From: Roseibium litorale
Lineage (GTDB): Bacteria; Pseudomonadota; Alphaproteobacteria; Rhizobiales; Stappiaceae
DNA: 64,000 bases
NCBI RefSeq assembly: GCF_014842915.1
Contig: NZ_JACYXI010000005.1
Coordinates: 217,087-281,086, forward strand
Direction of reading: 5' to 3'
Shown: in pieces, positions 9,294 to 17,911 of the stretch
Numbering within the stretch: position 1 is the first letter of the stretch
Layout: each line of letters opens with the position of its first letter
Notes under the pieces: model-generated
Seen by the model: only the letters and a program-made list of their open reading frames with translations
Database searches by the model: none
What the model was told of the DNA's origin: nothing
Program-made: the position numbers and the translations under genes

Positions 9294-10232
9294 CTATAGT
9301 TTCCTCCCACGCAGACATCTGAGCCCTTCGACGACGAGATCGCGCAAGAAGCGGTGTGCAGGGGCTTTGTCGCTGGCCGCATGCCACATGAGCATGAGTT
9401 TTGCAGGCGCAAGGCCGATTTCTTCCGGAAGCGGCCTGACGGACAGGTCGAAATGCTCGGCGAAACGTTCCGCCACCTGGGTGTGGACGGCGGCGATCAT
9501 CGGTGCCTGGGAAACGATGGAAGGCACCGTCAGAAGATGGGACGTTCGCAAAGCTATGTGCGGCCATACGTCCAGACGTCCCAACGCGTCCAGGATTGCG
9601 TCTCCGTCCGGTCCCTCGACCACCACCATCGGATAGCGTCTGTAGTCATCAAGCGTCATCGCTTCACCGATGGCGACCAGGGCGGCATTGAAAACCGTAT
9701 GATACCCTTCGTGATAGATCACGCGTTGCTTGTGGTAGCTTCTTCCCCCGGCGAAAGTGCCAATGGCGAGATCGAAGACGCCCGTCTCCAGACCATCGGC
9801 GACATCGGCCCCGTCTATGGGGATCAACTTGAGCGTGACGCCGGGCGCCTTTTCAAGCAACAGGGCTGAGACTGCGGGAATGAGGATTGCTTCGGCGCTG
9901 TCGGTCACGCCAAGCCGAAAGGACATTTGCGCTGTTGAAGGGTCAAATGGCATTTGCTCCGCAAACAGCATGCGTATTTTCCGCATGGTAGTCCGAAGCT
10001 CGACTTCGAGACTGACGGCCTTCGGCGTCGGCACCATGCCGCCCGCACTTCGCACCAGCAATTCGTCCCCCAATAATCGTCGAAGGCGCGCCAGATTGTG
10101 GCTCATGGCGGGCTGGCCAAGAGAAAGCCGCCGCGCCGCGCGCGAGACGTTCTTTTCCTCCAGAAGGGCCTCCATCGCGATCAGCAAGTTGAGATCGATG
10201 GTTGAGATATCAGTCATGTCGATTTTCAGCAT
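9294..10232 (-). CDS. LysR-family transcriptional regulator
   Basis: 312 residues. The N-terminal winged helix-turn-helix spans about residues 15-75 (NVSRAARRLSLGQPAMSHN and LRRLLGDELLVR), followed by a periplasmic-binding-protein-like effector domain. The N-terminal pattern DLNLLIAMEALLEEKNVS resembles the NodD/PcpR-like subgroup, whose members often sense aromatic compounds. It diverges from the phloroglucinol-hydrolase-like gene with 78 bases between starts, so it probably controls that gene and itself. An internal ATG at 10217 is a possible alternative start. Confidence 0.88.
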   Translation of the reverse strand: MLKIDMTDISTIDLNLLIAMEALLEEKNVSRAARRLSLGQPAMSHNLARLRRLLGDELLVRSAGGMVPTPKAVSLEVELRTTMRKIRMLFAEQMPFDPSTAQMSFRLGVTDSAEAILIPAVSALLLEKAPGVTLKLIPIDGADVADGLETGVFDLAIGTFAGGRSYHKQRVIYHEGYHTVFNAALVAIGEAMTLDDYRRYPMVVVEGPDGDAILDALGRLDVWPHIALRTSHLLTVPSIVSQAPMIAAVHTQVAERFAEHFDLSVRPLPEEIGLAPAKLMLMWHAASDKAPAHRFLRDLVVEGLRCLRGRKL

Positions 10233-10310
10233 GCCCCAGATTGATTTGATTAATGAGGATCATGGCGTAGTTTCAGGGTCAAGCATCGAATTTCCGCCAA
10301 GGAGCTCGCC

Positions 10311-11318
10311 ATGACCCGTACCCTGTCCCGCCGCACCCTTCTCAAAGGCGCTCCAGCTGCAATCGCCGGAGCCGCGTCTGCTGCTGTCCTGTCCCATTCT
10401 GACCTCGCACAAGCAGCGCCCGCGGCCAAACCCGAAGCGCATCGCGACGCTTACGGCGACTGGAGCGCTGTCACATACCTTTCCCTGGAGTGCCAGAAGC
10501 AGCGCATTGCCAATGAGCAGGCCGTGGGCGCCACCCCTTATGCCCCCTATCTCGACACGGATCTCTCGGTTCCCTCGGCATCGGCAAAAGCCCTCCAGTT
10601 CGGACCCCTCGATCCCGGCGATGTGCCCACGCCGAGTGCGCAGAACCTCAACCGTCTGATCGACCCGTCCTTCAAGACGAAAGACAACGGCTATGCCGTT
10701 CTGGATGGCCAAATGGCCTATGCGCAAAGCCGCATTGTCATGCCCGGCGTGACCACCGGCATGTTCAAGTGGTGGTTCACCTGGCATCCGCTCGAAAAAG
10801 AACGCTATATGCTCTGGTTTCCGCAGGCTCATATCGACACAAGCGTTGACGACCCGTCCCGCCTGCAAGATACGTCGCTGAGCTACGAGAAGCGGTTTTT
10901 CAACAATCCCAACCGCATCCAGGAATGGATCGGACCTAGCCGTCTCGACGCCATCATCCATTTCTCCGAACCGGCAACGCTTGGCTTCGACGCCCAGGCC
11001 CTGGCGCGAGAAGGCTTCACCGCCAGCGCCAGTGCCGTGTGTTATCCGACGCCGGCACCCGATATCCCGTTCACGCTGATGGTCCATATTGCCCGCGATA
11101 CAAGTGCCGGCATGGAGCTCTTAAGCCGGTACTGGATCGGAGCTCATGCGGACATGGCGCGGTTCGCCAATGCGGAGAAGGCTCCGGCAATGCTGCAAAA
11201 GATTGGCTTCAACGAGCAGGTTGCGGAAATGACAGCCTATGAAATGTCGGTTCACGACATGACCGAGTTCAACCATCTCGCGCGCATCCTGCCAGGTATT
11301 TATCGCGCATTCGGGTAA
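10311..11318 (+). CDS. 2,4-diacetylphloroglucinol hydrolase-like (PhlG family) protein with Tat signal
   Basis: 335 residues. The N-terminus SRRTLLKGAPAAIAGAAS is a twin-arginine signal, predicting folded export. The mature part has the PhlG-family signatures: MPGVTTGMFKWWFTWHP near residue 145 and HDMTEFNHLARILPGIYRAF at the C-terminus. PhlG cleaves a C-C bond of acylphloroglucinols with a His/Glu-bound metal, detoxifying the antibiotic DAPG. Pseudomonas PhlG is, as I recall, cytoplasmic, so export here is unusual. The divergent LysR gene probably regulates it. The substrate is not determined; other acylated phenols are possible. Confidence 0.75.
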   Translation: MTRTLSRRTLLKGAPAAIAGAASAAVLSHSDLAQAAPAAKPEAHRDAYGDWSAVTYLSLECQKQRIANEQAVGATPYAPYLDTDLSVPSASAKALQFGPLDPGDVPTPSAQNLNRLIDPSFKTKDNGYAVLDGQMAYAQSRIVMPGVTTGMFKWWFTWHPLEKERYMLWFPQAHIDTSVDDPSRLQDTSLSYEKRFFNNPNRIQEWIGPSRLDAIIHFSEPATLGFDAQALAREGFTASASAVCYPTPAPDIPFTLMVHIARDTSAGMELLSRYWIGAHADMARFANAEKAPAMLQKIGFNEQVAEMTAYEMSVHDMTEFNHLARILPGIYRAFG

Positions 11319-11338
11319 CGAGCGGCGGGAGCCAATCC

Positions 11339-11358
11339 CGGCGCGGGGCGCCGTTTTT
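11339..11358 (+). terminator. Rho-independent terminator after the PhlG-like gene
   Basis: CGGCGC (11339-11344), a GGG loop, GCGCCG (11348-11353), then TTTTT (11354-11358), 20 bases past the stop codon. Confidence 0.75.
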
Positions 11359-11375
11359 CCAAACGACACGCGATC

Positions 11376-11414
11376 ACCCCTGAATGCCTTGAAAGGCATA
11401 GTAAAATCAGGGGT
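11376..11414. repeat. Nested inverted repeat (ACCCCTGA outer arms)
   Basis: ACCCCTGA (11376-11383) pairs with TCAGGGGT (11407-11414) and encloses ATGCCT-TGAA-AGGCAT (11384-11399). It could be a second terminator-like or processing hairpin; there is no T tract. Confidence 0.5.
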
Positions 11415-11516
11415 CACCGCCCTTTTCGCGGCGGGACGATAACCGCCTTACAAAGGCCTGTCTGAGCACGGTTTTCTTATCAGTCAGACTATCAAAAACC
11501 CAAAACTCCCAAAGGC

Positions 11517-11545
11517 TTGACAGAAACTCAATAGCGAGTTTGGAT
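11517..11545 (+). promoter_or_regulatory. Candidate sigma-70 promoter
   Basis: A perfect TTGACA (11517-11522), a 17-base spacer and a weak TTGGAT (11540-11545). No convincing ORF starts nearby, so it may drive the structured RNA region that follows or the lipoprotein gene at 11890. Confidence 0.4.
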
Positions 11546-11790
11546 CGTGTCCCAAGGCGTGGTGCGGCTGGTGAACCAGCAAGCCGTCAGCGGTTTACCG
11601 CATGAGCCGCAGGTCACAAAGCCTGTGTGTTTAGTCCGCAAGCTAAGGCCACTTATTCGGCCTCAAAGGCGCATCTATGCGGTACTGGTGAAATCAGCGC
11701 AGACTGCCAGTCTATCGACCAGCGCGTTGAGCCGCCGCTTTCCTGCCACATGCAGGAGCCTGGGAGCTGGTTTCAAACCTCTCCTGAGTG
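11546..11790 (+). ncRNA. Candidate structured non-coding RNA, unidentified
   Basis: No reading frame here looks protein-like, yet short stable hairpins follow one another: GCTGG-TGAA-CCAGC (11567-11580) and GCGG-TTTA-CCGC (11590-11601), both enclosed by GCGGC/GCCGC (11564-11568 with 11606-11610); AGGCC/GGCCT (11646-11663); CGCA-TCTA-TGCG (11670-11681). It could be an sRNA, a leader for the downstream lipoprotein and glycosyltransferase genes, or a decayed element. I found no match to tmRNA, RNase P, 6S, SRP or common riboswitch cores. Confidence 0.3.
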
Positions 11791-11889
11791 GTGTAGGATC
11801 CTAGGGAATCCGGGCAGGTACAACATCCCTCCCGAAGTTGCTCTCCGGGCAGTATCTGAAGACTGCAGCCGTACAATCTGACGGACCCC

Positions 11890-12087
11890 ATGATCTTGAC
11901 CCGCCTCGTGTTTCTCACCTGCCTATGCCTTCTGACGGCCAATTGTGCCGTGGTTTCGGTGGGCGGCGCCGTCGTCGGCACAACCGCTTCGGTTGTCGGC
12001 ACCACCGTGTCGACCACAACGAAAGTGGCTGGCGGCGCTGTCAGCCTTGCCATTCCGGATGGCGACAGCGATGAGGAAACGCAATAA
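11890..12087 (+). CDS. Small lipoprotein or secreted peptide
   Basis: 65 residues. The N-terminus RLVFLTCLCLLTANC is a hydrophobic signal ending at a Cys that could be lipidated, though Asn just before that Cys is atypical for a lipobox. The remainder is low-complexity Val/Thr/Gly/Ala (VVGTTASVVGTTVSTTTKVA) with an acidic tail. It resembles small hypothetical lipoproteins common in Rhizobiales-type genomes; function unknown. It precedes the glycosyltransferase gene by 54 bases. Confidence 0.6.
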   Translation: MILTRLVFLTCLCLLTANCAVVSVGGAVVGTTASVVGTTVSTTTKVAGGAVSLAIPDGDSDEETQ

Positions 12088-12141
12088 ACTGCACCTGGAT
12101 CGCTTTTCCCATCCTCCGTTCCAACTGGAAAATCCGCTGTC

Positions 12142-13209
12142 ATGAAAGCCGGTATTGTCCTGCCGCGCGGGATGCACTTTTCCCCGCAAGGGGCAACGTC
12201 CATCGATATCGTCGCCCATGAGCTCCTGTCCGGCAGCCGGTTCAAGGATCAGAGCTATGTTCTTGGTGCGAGCGTGGAGGGTCCCTATTCCGGCATCGAC
12301 TTCCGGCCCTTGAAGGCCCGGCGTCAGAACGACCTGATCAGCGCGGCCATTAAAGGCCTGAAACGAGACCGCCCGGATGTGATCGTTGTGCATCAGCATC
12401 CTGAATCCGCCGCCCGTATTGCCAAGGCACTGGCGCCAACCCCTGTTGTCCTGCACCGGCATGGTCTGCTGCGCGCGGAGCGGAGCTGGTTCTCAAAATG
12501 GTGCAAGCAGCGGCAATTTAATCGGCTGAGCGGACTGATCTTTGTGAGCGGCTTTCTGCGCAGCCGGTTTCTGGCGTCCTATCCCAGCCTCAAGGCCAGA
12601 TGCCAAATCGCCTATAATTCGCTCGACACGGACTTCTGGCGCCCTGCGGCGGAGAAGCAGCAAACAATCTGTTTCGTTGGACGCGCGAGAGCCGACAAGG
12701 GCATCCGTGAACTGGTCGAAGCCTTTGTCTCCAGTCCTTGCCCGTCCTGGGAACTCACGCTCATTCTGGCCGTCCTGACCGAAGAAGAGCGGCAATTCTG
12801 TTCCGGGATCGAGGCCATGACCTTTGGTCATCCGGAGATCCGCATCCTGCGCAATCTGACCCAGGAGGGTGTCCGGGATCAGCTTGCAACGGCACAGATC
12901 GCTGTCTTTCCCTCGATCGTGGAAGAAGGTTTCCACAGGGCGGCAATCGAGGCCATGGCCTGCGGCTGTGCCACGATCGGCGTCAACCGGGGCGGCGTGC
13001 CGGAAGCGACCGGCGGCGCAGCCTTGTTGATCGATCAGGTCTCCCCACAGACCATCCGCCAGCCGCTGGACCGCCTCATGTCCCGGCCAGAGGAAATCAG
13101 CCGTCTCGCGGCGGCCGGGAGGGCGCATGTTCAGTCCAAGCTGGAAACGCGGTTGGTCTGCGGCCAGTATGATGACCTGCTTGAAACAATCGCCCGCCAA
13201 CGCGCCTGA
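12142..13209 (+). CDS. Glycosyltransferase family 4
   Basis: 355 residues, GT-B fold. The C-terminal half shows ICFVGRARADKGIRELVEAF and, near residue 260, VFPSIVEEGFHRAAIEAMAC with GVNRGGVPE, the nucleotide-sugar-binding E-x7-E-type motif of GT4 retaining enzymes. It has no membrane segment and is probably a cytoplasmic enzyme acting on lipid-linked glycans. It sits 21 bases before a GT2 gene, so the pair is likely an operon for lipopolysaccharide or exopolysaccharide assembly. Donor and acceptor sugars cannot be read from sequence. Confidence 0.85.
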   Translation: MKAGIVLPRGMHFSPQGATSIDIVAHELLSGSRFKDQSYVLGASVEGPYSGIDFRPLKARRQNDLISAAIKGLKRDRPDVIVVHQHPESAARIAKALAPTPVVLHRHGLLRAERSWFSKWCKQRQFNRLSGLIFVSGFLRSRFLASYPSLKARCQIAYNSLDTDFWRPAAEKQQTICFVGRARADKGIRELVEAFVSSPCPSWELTLILAVLTEEERQFCSGIEAMTFGHPEIRILRNLTQEGVRDQLATAQIAVFPSIVEEGFHRAAIEAMACGCATIGVNRGGVPEATGGAALLIDQVSPQTIRQPLDRLMSRPEEISRLAAAGRAHVQSKLETRLVCGQYDDLLETIARQRA

Positions 13210-13230
13210 CCGGAACGGACCATAGACGCC

Positions 13231-14310
13231 ATGACCACCCCGCCGGCTGTTTCCATTGTTCTGCCTGTCCGCAACGGAGAAGCCTATATTTCTGCCGCCA
13301 TCGACAGCATGCTGAACCAAAGCTTTAGCGGCTTCGAAATGCTGGTTATCAACGATGGGTCTACCGATGGGACGCCTGATCTCCTCACTGAGGCTGCAAA
13401 AAAGGATGCGCGTATTCGCATTCTTCAAGGAGACGGCAAGGGCCTTGTTCATGCCCTCAATCTCGGCATTAGCAAGGCCAGGAGCCATCTGATCTGCCGC
13501 ATGGATGCGGATGATCTATCAGACACCAACCGTCTGGAAAGGCAGGTCGCATTTCTCGAAGCATCCCCGGAGGTTGATCTGGTTTTCTCGCAAATGCGCA
13601 TGATGAATGCGGCAGGCGAATTGACCGGAAAGCAGACCCATGCGCTGACCAGCCCGGAGGCGGTGAAGCAGGCGCTTGAGCGCGGCGATTGTGAAGTTCA
13701 TCACCCGACGGTTCTTGGACGCCGACAGGCCCTTCTCGAAGCAGGGCTTTACCGGGAGGCCTTCGCAAGGGCCGAAGATCTCGATCTCTGGCTCCGCATG
13801 TCCGAGCGCGGCAAGATCGCGGGTCTTGACGAAATTCTTCTGACCTACCGGATTCACGGCGGTCAGGTCAGCCGCGAGCACACGCTGCGCCAGCGCTTTT
13901 CCCGCGACCTGGCGGTCCTGTGCGCAAGGCACCGGCGCACATCTGGCCAGGATCCGATGAAGGGCCTTGAGAACCCAATCGCGCTTGATGAGAACACAGT
14001 GGTGCTGACGGCCGAGGGCGAGCCGATGCCCTCCGATATTCTGGCGCTTTTGAAAACCTACAGGGCCCTTGATGCTGTGCTGTCAGACCAGCCTGACAGA
14101 ATACCGGATACGGAAACCCTGCGCTGGCTTTTGAAGGACCTGCGCCAGAAATCGATCTTCCCGAGCGCCCGTCTGCGACAGAAGGTCTATCATCACATCG
14201 CGCAAACTGCCTTTGGCCGCGGCGAGATCAGTCTTGGGATTAAAGCCGCTCTGAGAGCCTTGCAGAACAATCCGAGCCGGGCCATCAAACAGCGCTTCAA
14301 GCCTGTCTGA
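13231..14310 (+). CDS. Glycosyltransferase family 2
   Basis: 359 residues. The N-terminal GT-A domain shows VSIVLPVRNGEAYISAAIDS, LVINDGSTDGTPDLL and the metal-binding CRMDADDLS (DxD), followed by the acceptor-side ARAEDLDLWLRMSE near residue 180. About 130 C-terminal residues are helical and unassigned. It follows the GT4 gene on the same strand and faces the convergent GT11 gene with 9 bases between stops. Probably a surface-polysaccharide glycosyltransferase. Confidence 0.87.
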   Translation: MTTPPAVSIVLPVRNGEAYISAAIDSMLNQSFSGFEMLVINDGSTDGTPDLLTEAAKKDARIRILQGDGKGLVHALNLGISKARSHLICRMDADDLSDTNRLERQVAFLEASPEVDLVFSQMRMMNAAGELTGKQTHALTSPEAVKQALERGDCEVHHPTVLGRRQALLEAGLYREAFARAEDLDLWLRMSERGKIAGLDEILLTYRIHGGQVSREHTLRQRFSRDLAVLCARHRRTSGQDPMKGLENPIALDENTVVLTAEGEPMPSDILALLKTYRALDAVLSDQPDRIPDTETLRWLLKDLRQKSIFPSARLRQKVYHHIAQTAFGRGEISLGIKAALRALQNNPSRAIKQRFKPV

Positions 14311-14319
14311 TCCATTCGA

Positions 14320-15222
14320 TCAGAGCCTGATCCACTCCGGCGGCATCAGATCGCAAGTGTTCTTCTTCCGGAGCGTTTCTTCCGAAAACCACTGGCGCGG
14401 AGCAATCACCTGCTTGCCCTGTGGCCTGTTCAGCACCGCAGCCCACCAGCTGTAGCTGCTGTTTGCTGTGATGTGGTGATGGCAACGGGACATGAGCGCC
14501 AGATCCTCATCCTGCGCGTTGCGCGGCAGAAAGACGGCCTTTTCGCCCCAATGCGCAAGTTCCCGGGCGGCAGCCTCCGGCTGATCTGAGAAAACCAGAT
14601 AGCGGTCGGGCGCGGCGAGCCCGTCCATCACTTGCTTGGCCCGGTCGTAATAGTCGCGCCCGAGAACGCCGTGTACCTTGGTGGCAGCCGCATCGCGCAC
14701 GTAGTCGCCGCGCCGGATGTGAACGCTGCAGACGCGCTCAAACCCCGCCGTCCATTGCGTCCAGCGCTCGTCGACCACATCACTGCCCGCAGCAGGGCGG
14801 ATGATCTGGCCAAGATGGCCAAGATCCTGCTCGAAATAGCGGTAGCTCTGCCAATACCCGGACAGAAGGCACCCCGGCTTCAAACTCTCAAAGCTCTTGA
14901 AATAGTGATAGTGAGGCTCGCAGACCGGGCGGGCAGGCCATTGCCCGCTGATCATGTGCAACGCAGTCTTGATCGGGGCAGGCCTGCGCTTGGCAGCCCG
15001 TTTAAGAAGGCTGGGGGGCACAGAGACATAGGATGGCTGCAGCCCAACCAGCTCCAGCGTGGACTGATGGTCGCTCTCTTGCGGACTGACGCAATAAAGC
15101 GGCACCCCGAGGCGCATTGAGAGGGCATGGCCAGCCATGTACTGGAACAGCATGTTGCCCAATCCGCCAAAGACATGGACCGAGACGGCATTCTTCAGAT
15201 CGGGTTTCGCCTGACTGCTCAT
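14320..15222 (-). CDS. Glycosyltransferase family 11 (alpha-1,2-fucosyltransferase-like)
   Basis: 300 residues. GT11 hallmarks: VFGGLGNMLFQYMAGHALS at the N-terminus, the donor-binding VCSVHIRRGDYV (HxRRGDY) near residue 165, YLVFSDQ, and ITANSSYSWWAAVLN near 255. The family mostly transfers L-fucose from GDP-fucose in alpha-1,2 linkage. The gene follows the GT10 gene with only four bases between them, so the two are co-transcribed. No GDP-fucose synthesis genes occur in the window. Confidence 0.87.
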   Translation of the reverse strand: MSSQAKPDLKNAVSVHVFGGLGNMLFQYMAGHALSMRLGVPLYCVSPQESDHQSTLELVGLQPSYVSVPPSLLKRAAKRRPAPIKTALHMISGQWPARPVCEPHYHYFKSFESLKPGCLLSGYWQSYRYFEQDLGHLGQIIRPAAGSDVVDERWTQWTAGFERVCSVHIRRGDYVRDAAATKVHGVLGRDYYDRAKQVMDGLAAPDRYLVFSDQPEAAARELAHWGEKAVFLPRNAQDEDLALMSRCHHHITANSSYSWWAAVLNRPQGKQVIAPRQWFSEETLRKKNTCDLMPPEWIRL

Positions 15223-15226
15223 GCGC

Positions 15227-16294
15227 TCATCCCCTTTCGGCGGCAGAGAGATAGAGGTCCCGCAGCACAGGCCGGAGCGGCTTCGGTACGGAAACTATCT
15301 TCTTCCACTGCGGCTTGGCCGCCGAACGGAAACCTTTGAGCGCGGGGAGACGCTGCGGCGCCTGAGTTTCATGTGCAGCCAGGGTGCGGATAAGATTGAC
15401 CGCAATCGGGAAAAACTGATGCTGCATCATCAAGCGGCGCTTATTTTCGGCCATAGCCGCCTGAGCGCCCTCGAAAGGATCTTCTTCCAGAATCCTGAGC
15501 ACCGTCTCGACTGCTGCCCTTGGCTTGCGCGTGTCGATGAGGCGGAAACCTTCCGGATCGAAATAGTCAGCGAGGTTCTCACCACCAGAGACAATCGGGA
15601 AGGCCCCGCCCAGGATCGGGTCGGCCAGCTTTTCGGTCCAACCGTTGTCGATCAGGTTGTTTTCCAGCACCAGATGATAGCGGAAGGAATTGATCGCGTC
15701 AGACTTGTCCTCGATTGGATTGGAGCCACGCCCGAACAGGGTCAGCCGGTCGCCGAGAGCTTCCTTCAGCATGCCGAGAAAGCGCAAGCGGCGGTGCTGG
15801 TTCAGGTTCATCTTCTTGGTCGAGCAAACCACCGACATTTCTCCGGTCTTGGCAACCTGAGATCCGGCGACGAGCTCCTGCCAAGGCATGGGCGCAGGCT
15901 TCTGGTCGAGACCATACATCCAGGGCAAACCACCCGTGCCAAGCACCATGCGGCCGGAAACGCCCCTGATCGGCGCCATGGAGACAACCGTTCCGAACTG
16001 CTGGAGAAACACCGGCGGATAGTACTTGATCGTATAGGGTTCGCTGGTGATCAGGATCCTCCGCTCCAGCGGCAGATGCGTGAGGCATCCGGGTACCGGC
16101 TCATCATAGCCGATGAACCAGTCCGCCTGGTGTTCGGTATCCCCGGTCACGAACCGGAAATCCTCCCAGATCCCATCATTTCCGGGCGTCTGGCGGAAAA
16201 TCCGGCGGATATCGTGAATGGAGGAAACGTGAACCAGCATCTTGATGCGACTTCCCTGTTGGCCATGGCCGGGCAGCATTCTGCCCCAATGCAC
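15227..16294 (-). CDS. Glycosyltransferase family 10 (alpha-1,3/4-fucosyltransferase-like)
   Basis: 355 residues. The central and C-terminal part resembles the GT10 donor-binding region: FRYHLVLENNLIDNGWTEKL then ADPILGGAFPIVSGG near residues 220-250, matching the family pattern of a FENS/D-x-x-TEKL-like motif, preceded by VVCSTKKMNLNQHRRLRF. The N-terminal SIHDIRRIF region is less typical. It probably acts with GT11 to make difucosylated surface glycans. First gene of a minus-strand pair; its start region faces the acetyltransferase gene across 126 bases. Confidence 0.78.
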   Translation of the reverse strand: MHWGRMLPGHGQQGSRIKMLVHVSSIHDIRRIFRQTPGNDGIWEDFRFVTGDTEHQADWFIGYDEPVPGCLTHLPLERRILITSEPYTIKYYPPVFLQQFGTVVSMAPIRGVSGRMVLGTGGLPWMYGLDQKPAPMPWQELVAGSQVAKTGEMSVVCSTKKMNLNQHRRLRFLGMLKEALGDRLTLFGRGSNPIEDKSDAINSFRYHLVLENNLIDNGWTEKLADPILGGAFPIVSGGENLADYFDPEGFRLIDTRKPRAAVETVLRILEEDPFEGAQAAMAENKRRLMMQHQFFPIAVNLIRTLAAHETQAPQRLPALKGFRSAAKPQWKKIVSVPKPLRPVLRDLYLSAAERG

Positions 16295-16420
16295 TTAACC
16301 ACCTGACTTTCCGCATGCTATAGCCGCTAGATCGCCGCGAGGCTATCATTGCGGACAAGCGGCTTGCCCCGCATCCGCACGATTGCGATCCAGAAGTTCA
16401 GAGCGACCGGAGAAACCCGC

Positions 16421-16957
16421 GTGAAGCTTTCCAAACTGTTCCGGTCCAAGCCGAAGAAAAAGTCGACGCGCATTCAGCCCGGAACGCATATCAGTGACGA
16501 CACAGTCATTGGCGAGCACAGCTATATCGGCTCGAACTGCAGCATCACCAGGACGCGGATCGGCCGGTATGTCTCCATCGCCAACAATGTTTCCATCGGT
16601 CAGGGCGAACACGACCTGTCGCGGGCCTCGACGAGCAGCCTGTTCTATGACAGCCCTTATGAAACGCTGACCGCCGGTGAATGCGTCATCGAAAGCGATG
16701 TCTGGATTGCCGTCGACAGCATCATCCGCCGGGGTGTTACGATCGGTACTGGGGCTGTCGTCGGCGCCAATTCCTTCGTTAACAAGGACGTGCCGCCCTT
16801 TGCCATCGTCGGCGGATCTCCCGCCCGTATTCTCGGCTACCGGCTGGATGAGGAAAAGCGTGCAGCGCTTCTTGCCAGCCGCTGGTGGGAGCTGGGTCTG
16901 GAGGAGGCCCGTCAGACCTTATCCCGCCTCGAAGCTTCCTGGGCCACCGAAGCCTGA
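16421..16957 (+). CDS. CatB-like hexapeptide-repeat acyltransferase
   Basis: 178 residues from the GTG at 16421, chosen because GGAG lies eight bases upstream; a TTG at 16349 would add a non-conserved extension. Left-handed beta-helix repeats are visible (TVIGEHSYIGSNCSITRTRI and VTIGTGAVVGANSFVNKDVP), with FAIVGGSPARILGYR, the signature of xenobiotic/sugar O-acetyltransferases. In this glycan island it probably acetylates a sugar using acetyl-CoA. It converges on the lipid-kinase gene. Confidence 0.83.
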   Translation: MKLSKLFRSKPKKKSTRIQPGTHISDDTVIGEHSYIGSNCSITRTRIGRYVSIANNVSIGQGEHDLSRASTSSLFYDSPYETLTAGECVIESDVWIAVDSIIRRGVTIGTGAVVGANSFVNKDVPPFAIVGGSPARILGYRLDEEKRAALLASRWWELGLEEARQTLSRLEASWATEA

Positions 16958-16963
16958 TCCTTC

Positions 16964-17881
16964 TTATGGCCGCCGGAACCTCACCGCAGACGGCAAAGCC
17001 TTGAGACTGAAGCTCCTGCCGTGGACCGGTTCACCATCCAGATTGATCTGCAGGTCCTCGCGGGTCTCGATCCTGCACTCGGCCATGCGCGCGGTCACGG
17101 CGCCATAGCGGCGCATCTGTTCCAGCCCGCCATCCATCAGATGCCCGATCAGGTCGGGCACCTGATCCCGCTCCGGTGATGGCACAATGGTCAAGTCCAG
17201 AAGCCCGTCGTCAAGCTTGGCATCCGGGCACAAAGGCACGCCGCCGCCCGCCTGCCGGCCATTGCCCGCGGCAATCGCCAGAAACTCGCCCTGCCAGGAA
17301 AGATTCTCACCCGTCACTTCGGCGCTGCAATTGGCCAGCTCGGAAAACCGGTTGAGCCCGGTGAAGAAATAAGCAGCTCCACCCAGAATCCGCTTCAGGC
17401 CGGAATCCGTCTCTGTGGTCACGCGCGTGCCGAACCCTCCGGTCGCAACATTCACAAAGATCCGGTCATTGACCTTGCCGAGATCCATCACCCGCGCCGA
17501 ACCGGTCGCGGCAATCCAAAGGCACTCGGCGATGTTTCTCGGATCGAGACCGATGCCCCAGGCAAAGTCATTGGCCGTGCCAAGCGGCAGCAATCCGAAG
17601 GAGAAGGGCATGTTGTCCGCCCCGCAAACCTCTTCACAAACGGCGCCCACCACCTGATTGAGGGTTCCGTCCCCGCCGCCCGCAACCAGCGTATCAATGC
17701 CGTCCTTCGCGGCATCAGAAAGTGCCTCCAAGGCGTAACGGGCTGCATCCCCGCCTTCCCATGTCACGCGCACAGTGACTTCATGCCCCTTGCTTCTCAG
17801 CTTCTGGATCGCAGTCCGTACATCCTCCCGCCCCGCCGCCTTACCGTGAAGAATGATCCGAAGATGCGTATGTTCGGGCAT
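16964..17881 (-). CDS. YegS-like lipid kinase (diacylglycerol kinase catalytic domain)
   Basis: 305 residues from the ATG at 17881, which has AGGAG seven bases upstream; a TTG at 17905 is in frame but less likely. LVAGGGDGTLNQVVGA near residue 65 is the nucleotide-binding GGDGT motif and LLPLGTANDFAWGIG near 97 the second family motif; NLDGEPV near the C-terminus is also conserved. E. coli YegS phosphorylates phosphatidylglycerol in vitro; the physiological lipid is uncertain. It lies 30 bases downstream of a LysR gene on the same strand. Confidence 0.87.
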   Translation of the reverse strand: MPEHTHLRIILHGKAAGREDVRTAIQKLRSKGHEVTVRVTWEGGDAARYALEALSDAAKDGIDTLVAGGGDGTLNQVVGAVCEEVCGADNMPFSFGLLPLGTANDFAWGIGLDPRNIAECLWIAATGSARVMDLGKVNDRIFVNVATGGFGTRVTTETDSGLKRILGGAAYFFTGLNRFSELANCSAEVTGENLSWQGEFLAIAAGNGRQAGGGVPLCPDAKLDDGLLDLTIVPSPERDQVPDLIGHLMDGGLEQMRRYGAVTARMAECRIETREDLQINLDGEPVHGRSFSLKALPSAVRFRRP

Positions 17882-17911
17882 GTATTTACTCCTGCGTACA
17901 CCCAAGCCTGA

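Noticed and set aside
11547..11804. An 85-codon plus-strand ORF in the intergenic region
   Set aside because: No ribosome-binding site, no recognisable protein pattern, and it overlaps the hairpin-rich stretch.
11546..11889. tmRNA, RNase P RNA, 6S RNA, cobalamin or glycine riboswitch
   Set aside because: None of the conserved cores I know could be aligned; only the general hairpin richness remains.
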